A stretch of DNA of 64,000 nt from Tritonibacter multivorans (lineage in GTDB: Bacteria; Pseudomonadota; Alphaproteobacteria; Rhodobacterales; Rhodobacteraceae): assembly GCF_001458415.1 (NCBI RefSeq), contig NZ_CYSD01000021.1, positions 62,001 through 126,000 of the forward strand, read 5' to 3'. The notes beneath the pieces were generated by a model. The model made no database searches, had not been told where the DNA came from, and saw only the letters and a list, made by a program, of their open reading frames with translations. The translations under genes were made by a program, and so were the position numbers. Positions 11,354 through 20,522 of this stretch are shown here, in pieces; the first letter of the stretch is position 1, and the number at the start of each line of letters is the position of its first letter.

Positions 11354-11387
11354 CCCCGCCTCCCCCTTGAGGCGGGGTATTTTTTTC
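11354..11387 (+). terminator. intrinsic terminator of the ED operon
   Basis: Stem CCCCGCCTC (11354-11362) with GAGGCGGGG (11369-11377), loop CCCCTT, followed by TATTTTTTT. A textbook Rho-independent terminator. Confidence 0.92.
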
Positions 11388-11430
11388 CAATCTAAGAGAG
11401 ACCCCAGGCCAGCAAGAAAACGAGGCATCC

Positions 11431-12465
11431 ATGGCACAAACAGAGCGGTTCCCCTTTGTCAAAGGCCTCAAGGCAGGCTGTGCCTTGCTGAAGATCTCTC
11501 CTGAACGGGTCATGCGCCGCGCAGGCCTACCGCTCGACCTTTTGGAAAATGAAAGACGCGGGATCACCGGCGAACAGCTCTTCAACAGCTGGGAAGCAAC
11601 TTTTGCCGAGATCGACAGCCCGGATGCCGTTATGGAAATGGCCAAGGCAGCGGCGCGCAGCCCGTTCAAACCGGCCCTTCTGGCATTTTCCTGTTCGCCC
11701 AATGTGTCCACGGGTCTGGAACGTCCGAACACATTCAAACCATTGGTGGCCCCCGTACAAATCCGCACCACCCGCGAAGCCGACCGTTTGGTTGTGGATG
11801 TCACCAGCACCATGGCGCATTGCCCGATCCCGCATTCGGTCTGCGCTTTTGAACTGGTGTTCTTCCTCGAACTGTTCCGCGCCTGTACCGCCCATCACAT
11901 GATCCCGCTGCGCGTCGCCCTGCCCGGAACGCACGCCAATATCGACAAGCTAGAGGCCTTTGTTGGCTGCCCGATCGACCATGGGGCCACCCTGTCGTTT
12001 GAGCTCGCCCCCGAAGATGCCGACCGTCGTCTTTTGTCCGAAGCCGAAGACCTTTGGCCCGGTTTCGAAAAAGAACTGCGCCGCCAGATGATGGATTGGC
12101 GCGGCAGCCAGCCGACGAGTGCGCGGGTGAAGTCGGCACTGCTGGAGCTTCTGCCCTCGGGCCATGCAACCGCGGATGCGGTCTGCCGCGAGCTCTTGAT
12201 GTCCAAGCGCAGCCTCTACCGCCATTTGGCCCGTGAAAACATCACCTTCCAAGCCATCCTCGATGAAACCCGGACCGAGCTTTCGCTGCACTATCTGAAG
12301 AATGACGAGATCACAGTGGACGAGATTTCCTATCTCCTCGCCTACTCGGATCCGAACTCTTTCTACCGTGCGTTCCGCAACTGGACCGGCATGACCCCAA
12401 TGCAGGCGCGCGAACGTATTGCCACGGGGCAGTTGGATTCGGGCGGATTGGCAACCCCGACCTAA
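11431..12465 (+). CDS. AraC-family transcriptional regulator (OruR/ArgR2-like)
   Basis: A 344-residue protein. Residues about 20-200 match the arabinose-binding-like ligand domain found in AraC regulators with a C-terminal HTH; residues about 245-335 are the AraC double HTH (ATADAVCRELLMSKRSLYRHL and VDEISYLLAYSDPNSFYRAFRNWTGMTPMQARE). It has its own leader after the eda terminator. It lies upstream of and in the same direction as the iorAB genes, 268 bases away, and may control them; the effector is unknown. Confidence 0.85.
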   Translation: MAQTERFPFVKGLKAGCALLKISPERVMRRAGLPLDLLENERRGITGEQLFNSWEATFAEIDSPDAVMEMAKAAARSPFKPALLAFSCSPNVSTGLERPNTFKPLVAPVQIRTTREADRLVVDVTSTMAHCPIPHSVCAFELVFFLELFRACTAHHMIPLRVALPGTHANIDKLEAFVGCPIDHGATLSFELAPEDADRRLLSEAEDLWPGFEKELRRQMMDWRGSQPTSARVKSALLELLPSGHATADAVCRELLMSKRSLYRHLARENITFQAILDETRTELSLHYLKNDEITVDEISYLLAYSDPNSFYRAFRNWTGMTPMQARERIATGQLDSGGLATPT

Positions 12466-12606
12466 GCACAACAGACACCCAAGGGGCCGTATTGGCGGGT
12501 TTCTGCCGTGTTCCCTCAGCCCCTCTGCCACCTTGGCCGCTTCTGCATGAACAATGGCACGGATTGTTTTTGAAAGCGGCCGCTGAAGACCTATTTTTCC
12601 TATTGT

Positions 12607-12624
12607 CGCTGATTTAAATCGGCG
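12607..12624. promoter_or_regulatory. palindrome upstream of iorA
   Basis: CGCT-GATTTAAATC-GGCG: a perfect 10-base palindrome (12611-12620) extended by three more pairs and one wobble. It lies about 110 bases before iorA in the only gap between the regulator and the hydroxylase, so it is a candidate operator or activator site. Confidence 0.4.
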
Positions 12625-12732
12625 CTCCCGAGTTCTTCGCTTGGGGACCGAAATTTTTTCAGACCTGCAGGCATCGGCCCTTCGCCGCCCGCGCACCAGC
12701 GGACGGCGTCCTACCCAACAGGAGACTGCATC

Positions 12733-13197
12733 ATGAGCATCACATTGAAATTGAACGGCAAGACCCACGAGGTCGACGCCGAGCCAGGCACCCCCCTTCT
12801 GTGGGTGATCCGGGACGAACTGAAACTGACCGGCACCAAATTTGGCTGCGGCGTTGCCTCTTGTGGCGCCTGCACTGTGCACCTGAACGGCGAACCCGTC
12901 CGCTCCTGCCAGACCTTCATCGAAGACGTTGAAGACGCCGAAGTCACCACCATTGAAAAAATGGAAGAAGACAAAGTCGGCGCGGCTGTCCAGCAAGCCT
13001 GGATGGAACTGGACGTTGTTCAGTGCGGCTACTGCCAGTCCGGCCAGATCATGAACGCTGTCGGCCTCTTGAAAGAGAACGCAAAGCCCTCCGCCGAGGA
13101 AATCGACGAAGCCATGTATGGCAACGCCTGCCGCTGCGCGACCTACCAGCGCATCCGGGCCGGTGTTCAACGCGCAGCTGAAATTCTGGAGGCTTGA
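12733..13197 (+). CDS. iorA: (2Fe-2S)-binding subunit of a molybdenum hydroxylase (IorA-type)
   Basis: A 154-residue small subunit of the xanthine oxidase family, isoquinoline 1-oxidoreductase type. Residues 1-75 are a plant-type ferredoxin domain with the CX4CX2CX11C pattern (CGVASCGACTVHLNGEPVRSC region, given as Cys positions only); residues 80-150 are the helical [2Fe-2S] domain with CGYCQSG and CRCATYQRI. It passes electrons from the molybdenum site of the partner subunit to an acceptor, probably a cytochrome. Two-subunit enzymes of this type lack a FAD subunit, and none is nearby. The substrate cannot be deduced. Confidence 0.88.
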   Translation: MSITLKLNGKTHEVDAEPGTPLLWVIRDELKLTGTKFGCGVASCGACTVHLNGEPVRSCQTFIEDVEDAEVTTIEKMEEDKVGAAVQQAWMELDVVQCGYCQSGQIMNAVGLLKENAKPSAEEIDEAMYGNACRCATYQRIRAGVQRAAEILEA

Positions 13198-13202
13198 AGC
13201 AG

Positions 13203-15389
13203 ATGACCATTAACACATCCCGCCGCGGCTTTCTGCAGGGTGCAGCCGCATCCGGCGCAGCGCTCTACATCGGTGCAACCGCCAATGGCGCCATGGCAGC
13301 CTCTGGCTCTGCCGATGCCATGCTCAACAACTTCGTCAAAATCGGTGCCGACGGCCGCGCGATCGCGATCTGTAAGCACGTGGAATTCGGCCAGGGCTCT
13401 GCCACCGGTCTGACCACGCTGATCGCCGAAGAGCTGGGCGTCACCATGGAGCAGATCGACTACGAATTTGCCCCCTCCAACCCCGCGATTTACAACAACC
13501 TGCTGTTCGGTCCCTTCCAGGGCACCGGTGGCTCCACCGCGATTGCGAACTCCTTCCCGCAGTATCGCAACGCCGGTGCCGCCGCGCGCGAGATGCTGAT
13601 CTCTGCCGCCGCCAAAGAATGGGGTGTTGAGGCCTCCGCGCTGGACATCGTCGAAGGCATGGTCACTGGTGCAGGCAAATCTGCCCCTATGGGTGAGTTT
13701 GTTGCGGCAGCCGCTGAAATGGAGGTTCCCGCAGAGCCCCGCCTGCGTGACGCGTCCGAGTGGAAACTGATCGGCAACGCCCAGACCCGCCGTCTGGACA
13801 GCCCGGCCAAAGTGAACGGCACCGCCATGTTCGCCATGGACGTTCAGCTGGACAACCAGATGGTTGTCATGGTCCGCCGCACGCCACAGCGCGGTGGCAC
13901 CGTTGTGTCCTTTGATGACAGCGCCTCCAAAGAGGTCAAAGGCTTCATCATGGCGCAGGCGCTCCCGACCGGTCACGGTGTTGCGGTTTACGCCGAAAAC
14001 ACCTGGGCTGCGATGCAGGCGCGCAATGCGCTTGAGGTCGAATGGGATCTGTCTGCCGCAGAAACCCGCTCCTCGGCGGAAATCAAAGACGAAATCATGG
14101 CTGCTCTGAACACCGAGCCGACCTATAACGTCAACAAAGCCGACCGCGCTGCCGTGAAATCCTCCGTGGATGGCGCCGCACAGGTGATCGAGAAGACCTT
14201 CTACTTCCCGCTCCTGGCCCACGCACCGATGGAGCCGCTGAACTGCACTATCGAGCAGACCGCCGACGGCGACATCGTCCTGCACGACGGCGCACAGATG
14301 CCAACCGGCCCGCATATGGCCTATCAGCAGATCTTTGAACTGCCTGCTGAGAAGATCCAGATCAAATCCATGCTCGCCGGTGGTTCCTTCGGCCGTCGCG
14401 CAACACCGGATGCGGACTATCAGGTCGAAGCCGGTCTGGCCTTCATCATGACGGACCGTTCCCGCCCGGTGAAACTGGTTTGGGACCGCGAAGATGACAT
14501 CCGTGGTGGCTACTACCGCCCCGCCGCAGGCCACAAGGTCCGCGTGGGTCTGGACGAAAACGGCACAATCGTCGGCTGGGATCACCAGGTTGCGGGTCAG
14601 TCCATCATGAAAGGCACTGCGTTTGAATCCTTCGCGGTACATGATGGCATCGACCACTCCACCGTTGAAGGCATTGCCGACAGCCCCTACACCATTCCTG
14701 GTCAGGCGCTGGGTCTTACCGACACCGAAAAAGCGACCTCGGTTCTGTGGTGGCGTTCTGTGGGTCACACCCACACAGCTTATGTCATGGAAGTGATGAT
14801 GGATCTGGCGGCCAAAGCGGCTGGCAAAGATCCCGTGGACTTCCGTCTGGACTATCTCGCAGCCGAAGGCGACGCAGCGCGCAAAGCGGGCGTTCTAAAG
14901 CTGGCGGCGGAAAAAGCAGGCTGGGGCAATCCAGCAGCGGGCCGCGCCCAGGGCATCGCGGTTCATAAGTCGTTCGGCTCCTACGTGGCGATCGTTGCGG
15001 AAATCTCCGGCAACAACGATGACGGCATCGTGATTGAGAAGATCACCGCAGCCGTGGATTGCGGCATCGCCGTGAACCCCGACACTGTGGTTGCTCAGCT
15101 CGAAGGGGCAGTTGGCTACGGCATCGGTCACGCCATGCGCGATCAGATCACTCTGGACGGCGGTGCGGTGGAACAGTCCAACTTCCCGGACTATGAGCCG
15201 CTGCGCATCTCTGACATCAAAGCGATCGAGACCCACATCGTGGCCTCTGCTGAAGCGCCCACCGGCATGGGCGAACCGGGCACCCCGCCGTCCGCACCGG
15301 CACTGGCGAACGCCATTGCATCGCTGCTCGACAGCAGCGACATGCTGGCAGAGCTGCCAATGGCGGAAGCAGGCGTCTACTTCGCCTGA
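13203..15389 (+). CDS. iorB: molybdopterin subunit of a Tat-exported aldehyde/N-heterocycle hydroxylase (IorB-type)
   Basis: A 728-residue large subunit. The N-terminus carries a twin-arginine signal (SRRGFLQGAAASG, cleavage near AMAA), so the enzyme acts in the periplasm. Family blocks seen: GQGSATGLTTLIAEELG, GSFGRRATPDADYQVEA, WWRSVGHTHTAYVMEV and the C-terminal GMGEPGTPPSAPALANAIASL containing the catalytic Glu. The ATG at 13203 has GGAGG ten bases upstream; an in-frame TTG three codons earlier is less likely. The iorA stop is five bases before this start. Substrate unknown: N-heteroaromatic compounds or aldehydes are usual for the family. Confidence 0.88.
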   Translation: MTINTSRRGFLQGAAASGAALYIGATANGAMAASGSADAMLNNFVKIGADGRAIAICKHVEFGQGSATGLTTLIAEELGVTMEQIDYEFAPSNPAIYNNLLFGPFQGTGGSTAIANSFPQYRNAGAAAREMLISAAAKEWGVEASALDIVEGMVTGAGKSAPMGEFVAAAAEMEVPAEPRLRDASEWKLIGNAQTRRLDSPAKVNGTAMFAMDVQLDNQMVVMVRRTPQRGGTVVSFDDSASKEVKGFIMAQALPTGHGVAVYAENTWAAMQARNALEVEWDLSAAETRSSAEIKDEIMAALNTEPTYNVNKADRAAVKSSVDGAAQVIEKTFYFPLLAHAPMEPLNCTIEQTADGDIVLHDGAQMPTGPHMAYQQIFELPAEKIQIKSMLAGGSFGRRATPDADYQVEAGLAFIMTDRSRPVKLVWDREDDIRGGYYRPAAGHKVRVGLDENGTIVGWDHQVAGQSIMKGTAFESFAVHDGIDHSTVEGIADSPYTIPGQALGLTDTEKATSVLWWRSVGHTHTAYVMEVMMDLAAKAAGKDPVDFRLDYLAAEGDAARKAGVLKLAAEKAGWGNPAAGRAQGIAVHKSFGSYVAIVAEISGNNDDGIVIEKITAAVDCGIAVNPDTVVAQLEGAVGYGIGHAMRDQITLDGGAVEQSNFPDYEPLRISDIKAIETHIVASAEAPTGMGEPGTPPSAPALANAIASLLDSSDMLAELPMAEAGVYFA

Positions 15390-15411
15390 TTGGTCTGACA
15401 GAGACACATTT

Positions 15412-15441
15412 GAAAGGGGCCCGTTTCAGGGCCCCTTTTTC
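15412..15441. terminator. bidirectional terminator between iorB and frcK
   Basis: Stem GGGGCCC (15416-15422) and GGGCCCC (15429-15435), loop GTTTCA, followed by TTTTTC on the plus strand and by a short T-run on the minus strand. It serves the convergent iorB and frcK genes; the frcK stop codon lies at its right edge. Confidence 0.88.
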
Positions 15442-16072
15442 ATTTGCCTGCCTGACGGCCCTGTAGCGGCCAATCCAGATCAGCAGGCAAGGCGTGCTCT
15501 GCCAAAAGGCGGGCGTTGACCATATCATTTGCATCGGCACGTGCCGTGGCATCCTGTTTGGTCAACCCATGGTCCAGCCAGCGCTGAACCAACCTGCGCC
15601 GCAGTTCGGCGTCAGCGACATTGAGCCGGATCGCAACATCCCAAAAAGCCCGCAAGTCGCGCCAGCCCGGCTGATCAAACAGCAGATAGTTTCCTTCCAG
15701 CACCACTGTGTCACACTCTGCCGCGACCTCACCAGCGCCTGCCACGGCCAGATCGCGCGCGCGATCAAACAGCGGGTAGATCACCTGCGGGTCCTGCCGA
15801 AGCCGCGCGACCAAATGGCTCAGACCTTGGAGATCAAACGTGTCTGGTGCCCCTTTTCGGGCCCGCAGATCGCGGGCGTCCAACAATCGGTTGTCCAGAT
15901 GAAACCCATCCATGGGAACCACTTGTGCCCGACGCCCCGCTGCCGTCAGCGCGCGGGCCAGACGGTCGGCCAATGTGCTCTTGCCACTGCCCGGCGCCCC
16001 CGCCAAAGCGACCAGCGCCCGCCGCCCTTTGGGAAGGCGCGGCAGGACCAGTTCGGCAAGGGCGCGTGTCAT
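15440..16072 (-). CDS. frcK: P-loop sugar/nucleoside kinase, FrcK type
   Basis: A 210-residue kinase with Walker A GAPGSGKSTLADRLA (about residues 24-38), MDGFHLDN, and VLEGNYLLF, the layout of the uridine kinase/phosphoribulokinase-like family. In rhizobia the same gene follows frcBCA and is called frcK; its exact substrate has not, to my knowledge, been settled. The start overlaps the frcA stop as ATGA, so it is the last gene of the fructose transport operon. Phosphorylation of the imported sugar is plausible but inferred from context. Confidence 0.8.
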   Translation of the reverse strand: MTRALAELVLPRLPKGRRALVALAGAPGSGKSTLADRLARALTAAGRRAQVVPMDGFHLDNRLLDARDLRARKGAPDTFDLQGLSHLVARLRQDPQVIYPLFDRARDLAVAGAGEVAAECDTVVLEGNYLLFDQPGWRDLRAFWDVAIRLNVADAELRRRLVQRWLDHGLTKQDATARADANDMVNARLLAEHALPADLDWPLQGRQAGK

Positions 16073-16845
16073 GCGCCTTCCATCTCTGCCTCTGGAACTT
16101 TCGCGCCGGTCATATAGGCCACGGCGTCCGCCATCTCGTGTTGTTTCGGGTCAATCACACAGAGACGACGGCCAAGGCGGTGCACATGGATGCGGTCCGC
16201 TACCTCGAACACATGGGGCATATTATGACTGATCAGAATGATTGGAATGCCACGCGATTTCACATCCAGGATCAGCTCCAGCACCTTGCGGCTTTCCTTT
16301 ACCCCCAGCGCGGCTGTGGGTTCATCAAGGATGATCACCTTGGAGCCAAAGGCCGCAGCCCGCGCCACCGCGACGCCCTGACGTTGCCCACCCGACAGCG
16401 TTTCCACCGCCTGATTGATGTTCTGGATCGTCATCAACCCCAGTTCCGACAACTTGTCGCGGGCGATCTTCTCCATCTTTGGGCGGTCCAACTGGCGCAG
16501 GTACTTCCCGCGCCAACCGGGGCGACGCAATTCGCGGCCCATGAACATATTGTCGGCAATCGACAGCGCGGGCGACATGGCAAGGGTCTGGTAGACCGTC
16601 TCGATCCCCGCTTCGCGCGCCTCAATCGGGGAGGCAAACTGGATCGGTTTCCCCTCCAGCTCTACCGTGCCTTCGTCCGGTGTAACCGCCCCCGAAATGG
16701 CCTTGATCAGCGTGGATTTACCCGCGCCATTGTCGCCAATCACAGCAAGGATTTCGCCCGGCATCAGGTCAAAATCACAATGATCCAGTGCCGTGACCTT
16801 GCCATAGCGTTTGACGAGCCCGCGTGCTTTCAAAATCGGTTCCAT
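16069..16845 (-). CDS. frcA: fructose-type ABC transporter, ATP-binding protein
   Basis: A 258-residue single ABC domain starting MEPILKARGLVKRYG. Walker A is GDNGAGKSTLIK, the signature is LSGGQRQGVAVARAAA, Walker B is VIILDEPTAALG, and the switch is SHN. Most carbohydrate-2 (ribose-type) importers have a double ATPase, whereas FrcA has one ABC domain, as here. An in-frame upstream start would lie within frcC; ATG at 16845 overlaps the frcC stop. It powers uptake by FrcC. Confidence 0.88.
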   Translation of the reverse strand: MEPILKARGLVKRYGKVTALDHCDFDLMPGEILAVIGDNGAGKSTLIKAISGAVTPDEGTVELEGKPIQFASPIEAREAGIETVYQTLAMSPALSIADNMFMGRELRRPGWRGKYLRQLDRPKMEKIARDKLSELGLMTIQNINQAVETLSGGQRQGVAVARAAAFGSKVIILDEPTAALGVKESRKVLELILDVKSRGIPIILISHNMPHVFEVADRIHVHRLGRRLCVIDPKQHEMADAVAYMTGAKVPEAEMEGA

Positions 16846-17921
16846 CAGACAGACACCTTTCTGATCCATTGGTCCACAGCGACGGCGGCAATGATGAGCA
16901 CACCAATCAGCAGATAGGTCCATTGCGCATCGGCGCCCAGCAAACGCAGGCCAAGCGTGAAGACACCCACAATCAGCGCCCCAAAAAACGTGCCCAGGAT
17001 CGACCCGCGACCGCCAAACAACGAGATGCCACCAATCACCACAGCGGTGATGCTTTCAATATTGGCCAGCTGCCCCGAAGTCGGCGAGACCGAGCCGATC
17101 CGCCCAATCAGCGCCCAGCCCGCAAAGGCACAGATCAGCCCCGACAGCATATAGACGGAAATCAGCGTGCGGTTGACGTTGACACCGGCCAGTTCGGCCG
17201 CTTCCGGGTCATCCCCCACCGCATAGACATGCCGCCCCCACGCCGTGTGACGCAGCACATAGGCCAGCACCAGCACAAGAAGCACCATAAAGATCACGCC
17301 ATAGGTAAAGACCGCACCGCCCACTTTGAACTTTTCGCCAAAGAACTGCAGGAAGGCCGCGTTTGCTGCAATGTCCTGACTGCGGATGGTCTCATTCGCG
17401 GAATAGAGGAAGTTCGACGCCAGAACGATCTGCCACATGCCAAGGGTGACAATGAAGGGCGGCAGCTTCATCCGCGCAATCAGCCAGCCATTGATATAGC
17501 CGCATAGGGTGCCGCAGATCAGGCCGCAGGCCACCCCCATCACAGGCGGCAAACCGTACCGAAAGGTAAACTGCCCCATCACCACCGAACTCAGCACCAT
17601 GATCGCGCCGACCGACAGGTCAATGCCCGCCGTGAGGATCACCACAGACTGGGCGCAGGCCACAATGCCGACGATCCCCACCTGTTGCAGGATCAAGGTC
17701 ATCGCAAAGGGCGAAAAGAACTTGGATCCGAGCAGCAGCCCAAAGATCGCGATGGACATCAAAAGCACGATCAACGGCACCAAGGACGGTGTCACATGCA
17801 AAGCGTGCTGGAATTTCTGAATAAAACTGGATTGGCCCTGATCAAATTCGGCCACATGTTGTGGGCTGTCTGCGGCGGCAGCCTCGAAGCTCTGCACAGG
17901 TGAGCTTGGGGGGGTAGACAT
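16845..17921 (-). CDS. frcC: fructose-type ABC transporter, permease
   Basis: A 358-residue integral membrane protein of the BPD_transp_2 (ribose/xylose/fructose) family with about ten hydrophobic helices after a long cytoplasmic N-terminus (residues 1-42). Family blocks: VILTAGIDLSVGAIM, WLIARMKLPPFIVTLGMW, GDDPEAAELAGVNV and AVVIGGISLFGGRGSILGTFFGALI. Operon order frcB-frcC-frcA-frcK matches the rhizobial fructose system. Confidence 0.9.
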   Translation of the reverse strand: MSTPPSSPVQSFEAAAADSPQHVAEFDQGQSSFIQKFQHALHVTPSLVPLIVLLMSIAIFGLLLGSKFFSPFAMTLILQQVGIVGIVACAQSVVILTAGIDLSVGAIMVLSSVVMGQFTFRYGLPPVMGVACGLICGTLCGYINGWLIARMKLPPFIVTLGMWQIVLASNFLYSANETIRSQDIAANAAFLQFFGEKFKVGGAVFTYGVIFMVLLVLVLAYVLRHTAWGRHVYAVGDDPEAAELAGVNVNRTLISVYMLSGLICAFAGWALIGRIGSVSPTSGQLANIESITAVVIGGISLFGGRGSILGTFFGALIVGVFTLGLRLLGADAQWTYLLIGVLIIAAVAVDQWIRKVSV

Positions 17922-18005
17922 GGGGGGTCTCCGGAGTGTCTACGACCGGTTCGGCAACGGGGCGGATCACAGATCCAACCGATGCCTCAGTCTTGCGAAA
18001 AGGAA

Positions 18006-18031
18006 CAGGGGCGACGGCTGGGCCGCCCCTG
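18006..18031 (-). repeat. stem-loop between frcB and frcC
   Basis: CAGGGGCG (18006-18013) pairs with CGCCCCTG (18024-18031). There is no T-run. Such hairpins after a binding-protein gene usually protect its mRNA and lower expression of the permease genes. Confidence 0.5.
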
Positions 18032-18048
18032 CGAATAGCCCAAGAGGA

Positions 18049-19065
18049 TTAACCCCAGCAGAGGTTCGTGCCCTCGGCGGTGTCAATGCTGTCAACGCCC
18101 GGTGCGGGCTTGTCGGTGACCAGTGCAACGCCTGTGTCAAAGAACGCTTTGCCCGGTGTCGGTTCCGGTTTCACACCGCTGTCGGCCCAGGTCTTGATCG
18201 CTTCAACGCCAAGGGACGCCATCAGCAGCGGATACTGCTGCGAGGTGGCGCCGATCACGCCTTCTTTCACGTTCTGCACGCCGGGGCAGCCGCCATCGAC
18301 AGAGACAATCAGCACGTCATTTTCGCGACCGATTGCCTTCAGCGCCTCATAAGCGCCTGCGGCAGCGGGTTCGTTGATGGTGTAGACCACATTGATAAAG
18401 GGATCTTTGGCCAGAAGGTTCTCCATCGCCTTGCGGCCGCCTTCCTCGTTGCCAGCAGTCACGTCGTGACCGACAATGCGGGCATCATCTTCGTCACCCC
18501 ATTTGCCGGGATCTTTGATGTCGATGCCGAAGCCAGTCAGAAAGCCCTGATCGCGCAGCACGCCGACAGATGGTTGGCTCACGGCCAGATCCAGCATGCC
18601 GATTTTCGCATTGGCCGCATCATCGCCAAGTGCCGCTGCGGCCCATTTGCCGATCAGCTCGCCCGCCAGAAAGTTGTCGGTTGCAAAAGTCGCATCCGCC
18701 GCATCGATCGGTTCAAGCGGGGTATCCAGCGCGATGACCACCAGACCAGCGTCCCGCGCCTGCTGAACGGCGGGCACAATGGAAGATGTGTCCGATGCGG
18801 TAATCAGAATGCCCTTGGCGCCATCGGCAATGCAGGTTTCAATCGCGGCAACTTGGGTTTCGTGGTCGCCATCGACCTTACCAGCGAAGGACTTGAGCGT
18901 CATACCCAGCTCATTTGCCTTGGCGGTCGCCCCCTCTTTCATTTTCACAAAGAAAGGGTTGGTGTCGGTTTTGGTGATCAGGCATGCGGTGACCTTATCG
19001 TCAGCCTGCGCCATGCCAGCCGTCAGCGCCACGCCTGCAAGCGTGGTCAAAAGAAATTTCTTCAT
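18049..19065 (-). CDS. frcB: fructose-type ABC transporter, periplasmic substrate-binding protein
   Basis: A 338-residue protein with signal peptide ([21 protein letters not shown]) and a ribose-binding-like fold: [54 protein letters not shown] and [16 protein letters not shown]. The start at 19065 is fixed by GGGAGGAG six bases upstream; a farther in-frame ATG at 19116 lies beyond it in the leader. First gene of the operon, with the frcR divergent region immediately upstream. Sugar specificity (fructose, possibly ribose or mannose) comes from similarity of locus architecture. Confidence 0.9.
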   Translation of the reverse strand: MKKFLLTTLAGVALTAGMAQADDKVTACLITKTDTNPFFVKMKEGATAKANELGMTLKSFAGKVDGDHETQVAAIETCIADGAKGILITASDTSSIVPAVQQARDAGLVVIALDTPLEPIDAADATFATDNFLAGELIGKWAAAALGDDAANAKIGMLDLAVSQPSVGVLRDQGFLTGFGIDIKDPGKWGDEDDARIVGHDVTAGNEEGGRKAMENLLAKDPFINVVYTINEPAAAGAYEALKAIGRENDVLIVSVDGGCPGVQNVKEGVIGATSQQYPLLMASLGVEAIKTWADSGVKPEPTPGKAFFDTGVALVTDKPAPGVDSIDTAEGTNLCWG

Positions 19066-19144
19066 GGTTCTCCTCCCAAAGAGCGGCGCGAGTCTTCTCA
19101 ACCCGCACTCAAGCACAGGCTAGGATTGCAATTGCCTCCCTGTC

Positions 19145-19169
19145 AATAAATAACTCAACTTGATTTATT
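19145..19169. promoter_or_regulatory. AT-rich inverted repeat in the frcB-frcR divergent promoter
   Basis: AATAAAT (19145-19151) and ATTTATT (19163-19169), 11 bases apart, in an AT-rich island about 80 bases before frcB and 55 before frcR. ROK-family repressors bind such A/T-rich repeats, so FrcR is the likely ligand. Confidence 0.6.
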
Positions 19170-19223
19170 AACTCTGAGCGGGCAGTCTCACAGGAATTAC
19201 CCTTGTTTTGCGGAGCCTGTGAG

Positions 19224-20414
19224 ATGACCGAAGCGCGGACCTATTCCAGTGGTGCCAGTCAAAGCGAACTGCGCAACCACAACGAAAGGTTGATTCTCAC
19301 GATTTTGCAACGCGAAGGCGCCATGGCCGGCAGCGATCTGGCGCGGCTCACCGGGCTGTCGCCACAGACCACTTCGGTGATCCTGCGCAAACTGGAACAT
19401 GACGCGCTTTTGGCCCGCGGCGAGACGCAGAAAGGGCGCGTCGGCAAGCCCTCGGTGCCGATGGGCATCAATCCCGAGGGGCTGTTTTCCTTTGGCGTCA
19501 AAATCGGACGCCGCAGCAGTGAACTGGCCCTGATCAACTTCAATGGCGAAATTCAGGATCAGAGGCAGCTGCACTACCCTTTCCCCCGCCCGGAAGAGGT
19601 CTTTGGCTTTCTGGCGCAGGGGCTGCAGGAACTGACCAATACCCTTCCCCACGGCCGTCAGGACCGCATTGCCGGGATTGGGGTCGGCATGGCCTTTGAC
19701 ATCTGGCGCTGGCATCAGCAAATCGGTGCGCCACGCGCAAGTCTGGAAAGCTGGCGTGAATTGGACCTGAACGCGGAAATGGCGCGCATATCCGATTTGC
19801 CTGTCTTCAGTGTCAATGATGCCACCGCCGCCTGCCGGGCCGAACATATGCTGGGCGGCGGCAAGGCGTGGCGGGACTATGTGTATTTCTACATTGGCTC
19901 GTTTCTTGGCGGTGGAATTGTCCTGAACAATTCGGTCTATGAAGGCGGGCGCGGCAATGCAGGGGCTTTGGGCCCCCTGCCCGTGACGCGCCCGGATGGA
20001 CCGGAAGGGCGGCTGCTGGATTTGGCGTCGCTCACGATTTTGGAACAGGATCTGGGGCAGAACGGCCAGGACCCGCGTGCGCTTTGGGATCAACCCGGCG
20101 ACTGGTCCGAATTCGAGGCTCAGCTAGCCCCCTGGATCGAGGCCTGCGCCGCAGGTTTGGCTCGGGGTGCACTGGCGTCATGCGCCGTGATTGATTTTGA
20201 AGCCGTTGTGATAGACGGTGCCTTCCCCGAAGCAGTGCGCCGCCGTGTGGTCGAACGCACAAGGTCCATCCTGCCCTCCTTGGACGCGCGCGGGCTAATC
20301 CTACCCGAAGTGGCCGAAGGCCAAATCGGGGCTGATGCCCGTGTGCTGGGCGCCGCCACAAAACCGATCATCGCGCAATATTTCCTCGACAATCACGCCG
20401 GGCTTGCGGCCTGA
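19224..20414 (+). CDS. frcR: ROK-family transcriptional regulator of the frc operon
   Basis: A 396-residue protein with an N-terminal winged helix (RLTGLSPQTTSVILRKLE, about residues 35-55) and a C-terminal ROK sugar-kinase-like domain (FGVKIGRRSSELALINFNGE, GIGVGMAFDIW, FYIGSFLGGGIVLNNSVYEGGRGNAGALG). The kinase-like part probably senses the sugar rather than phosphorylating it. ATG at 19224 is preceded by GGAG; an in-frame TTG at 19203 is rejected. It is divergent from frcB, as expected for the local repressor. Confidence 0.85.
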   Translation: MTEARTYSSGASQSELRNHNERLILTILQREGAMAGSDLARLTGLSPQTTSVILRKLEHDALLARGETQKGRVGKPSVPMGINPEGLFSFGVKIGRRSSELALINFNGEIQDQRQLHYPFPRPEEVFGFLAQGLQELTNTLPHGRQDRIAGIGVGMAFDIWRWHQQIGAPRASLESWRELDLNAEMARISDLPVFSVNDATAACRAEHMLGGGKAWRDYVYFYIGSFLGGGIVLNNSVYEGGRGNAGALGPLPVTRPDGPEGRLLDLASLTILEQDLGQNGQDPRALWDQPGDWSEFEAQLAPWIEACAAGLARGALASCAVIDFEAVVIDGAFPEAVRRRVVERTRSILPSLDARGLILPEVAEGQIGADARVLGAATKPIIAQYFLDNHAGLAA

Positions 20415-20522
20415 TCATAGATGTTTCCGCCAAGAAGCATTTGACCTTCGCCGTCCCACGTGGCTGAGTGTCGCGCGACGGAAGACAGCCCGTGTAAAAA
20501 GGGCAAACGAGGGGTGCAGGAC

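Noticed and set aside
8667-11813. Over 1000-codon minus-strand frame opposite edd and eda
   Set aside because: Antisense shadow of well-recognised edd/eda; no domain and composition as expected for a reverse frame.
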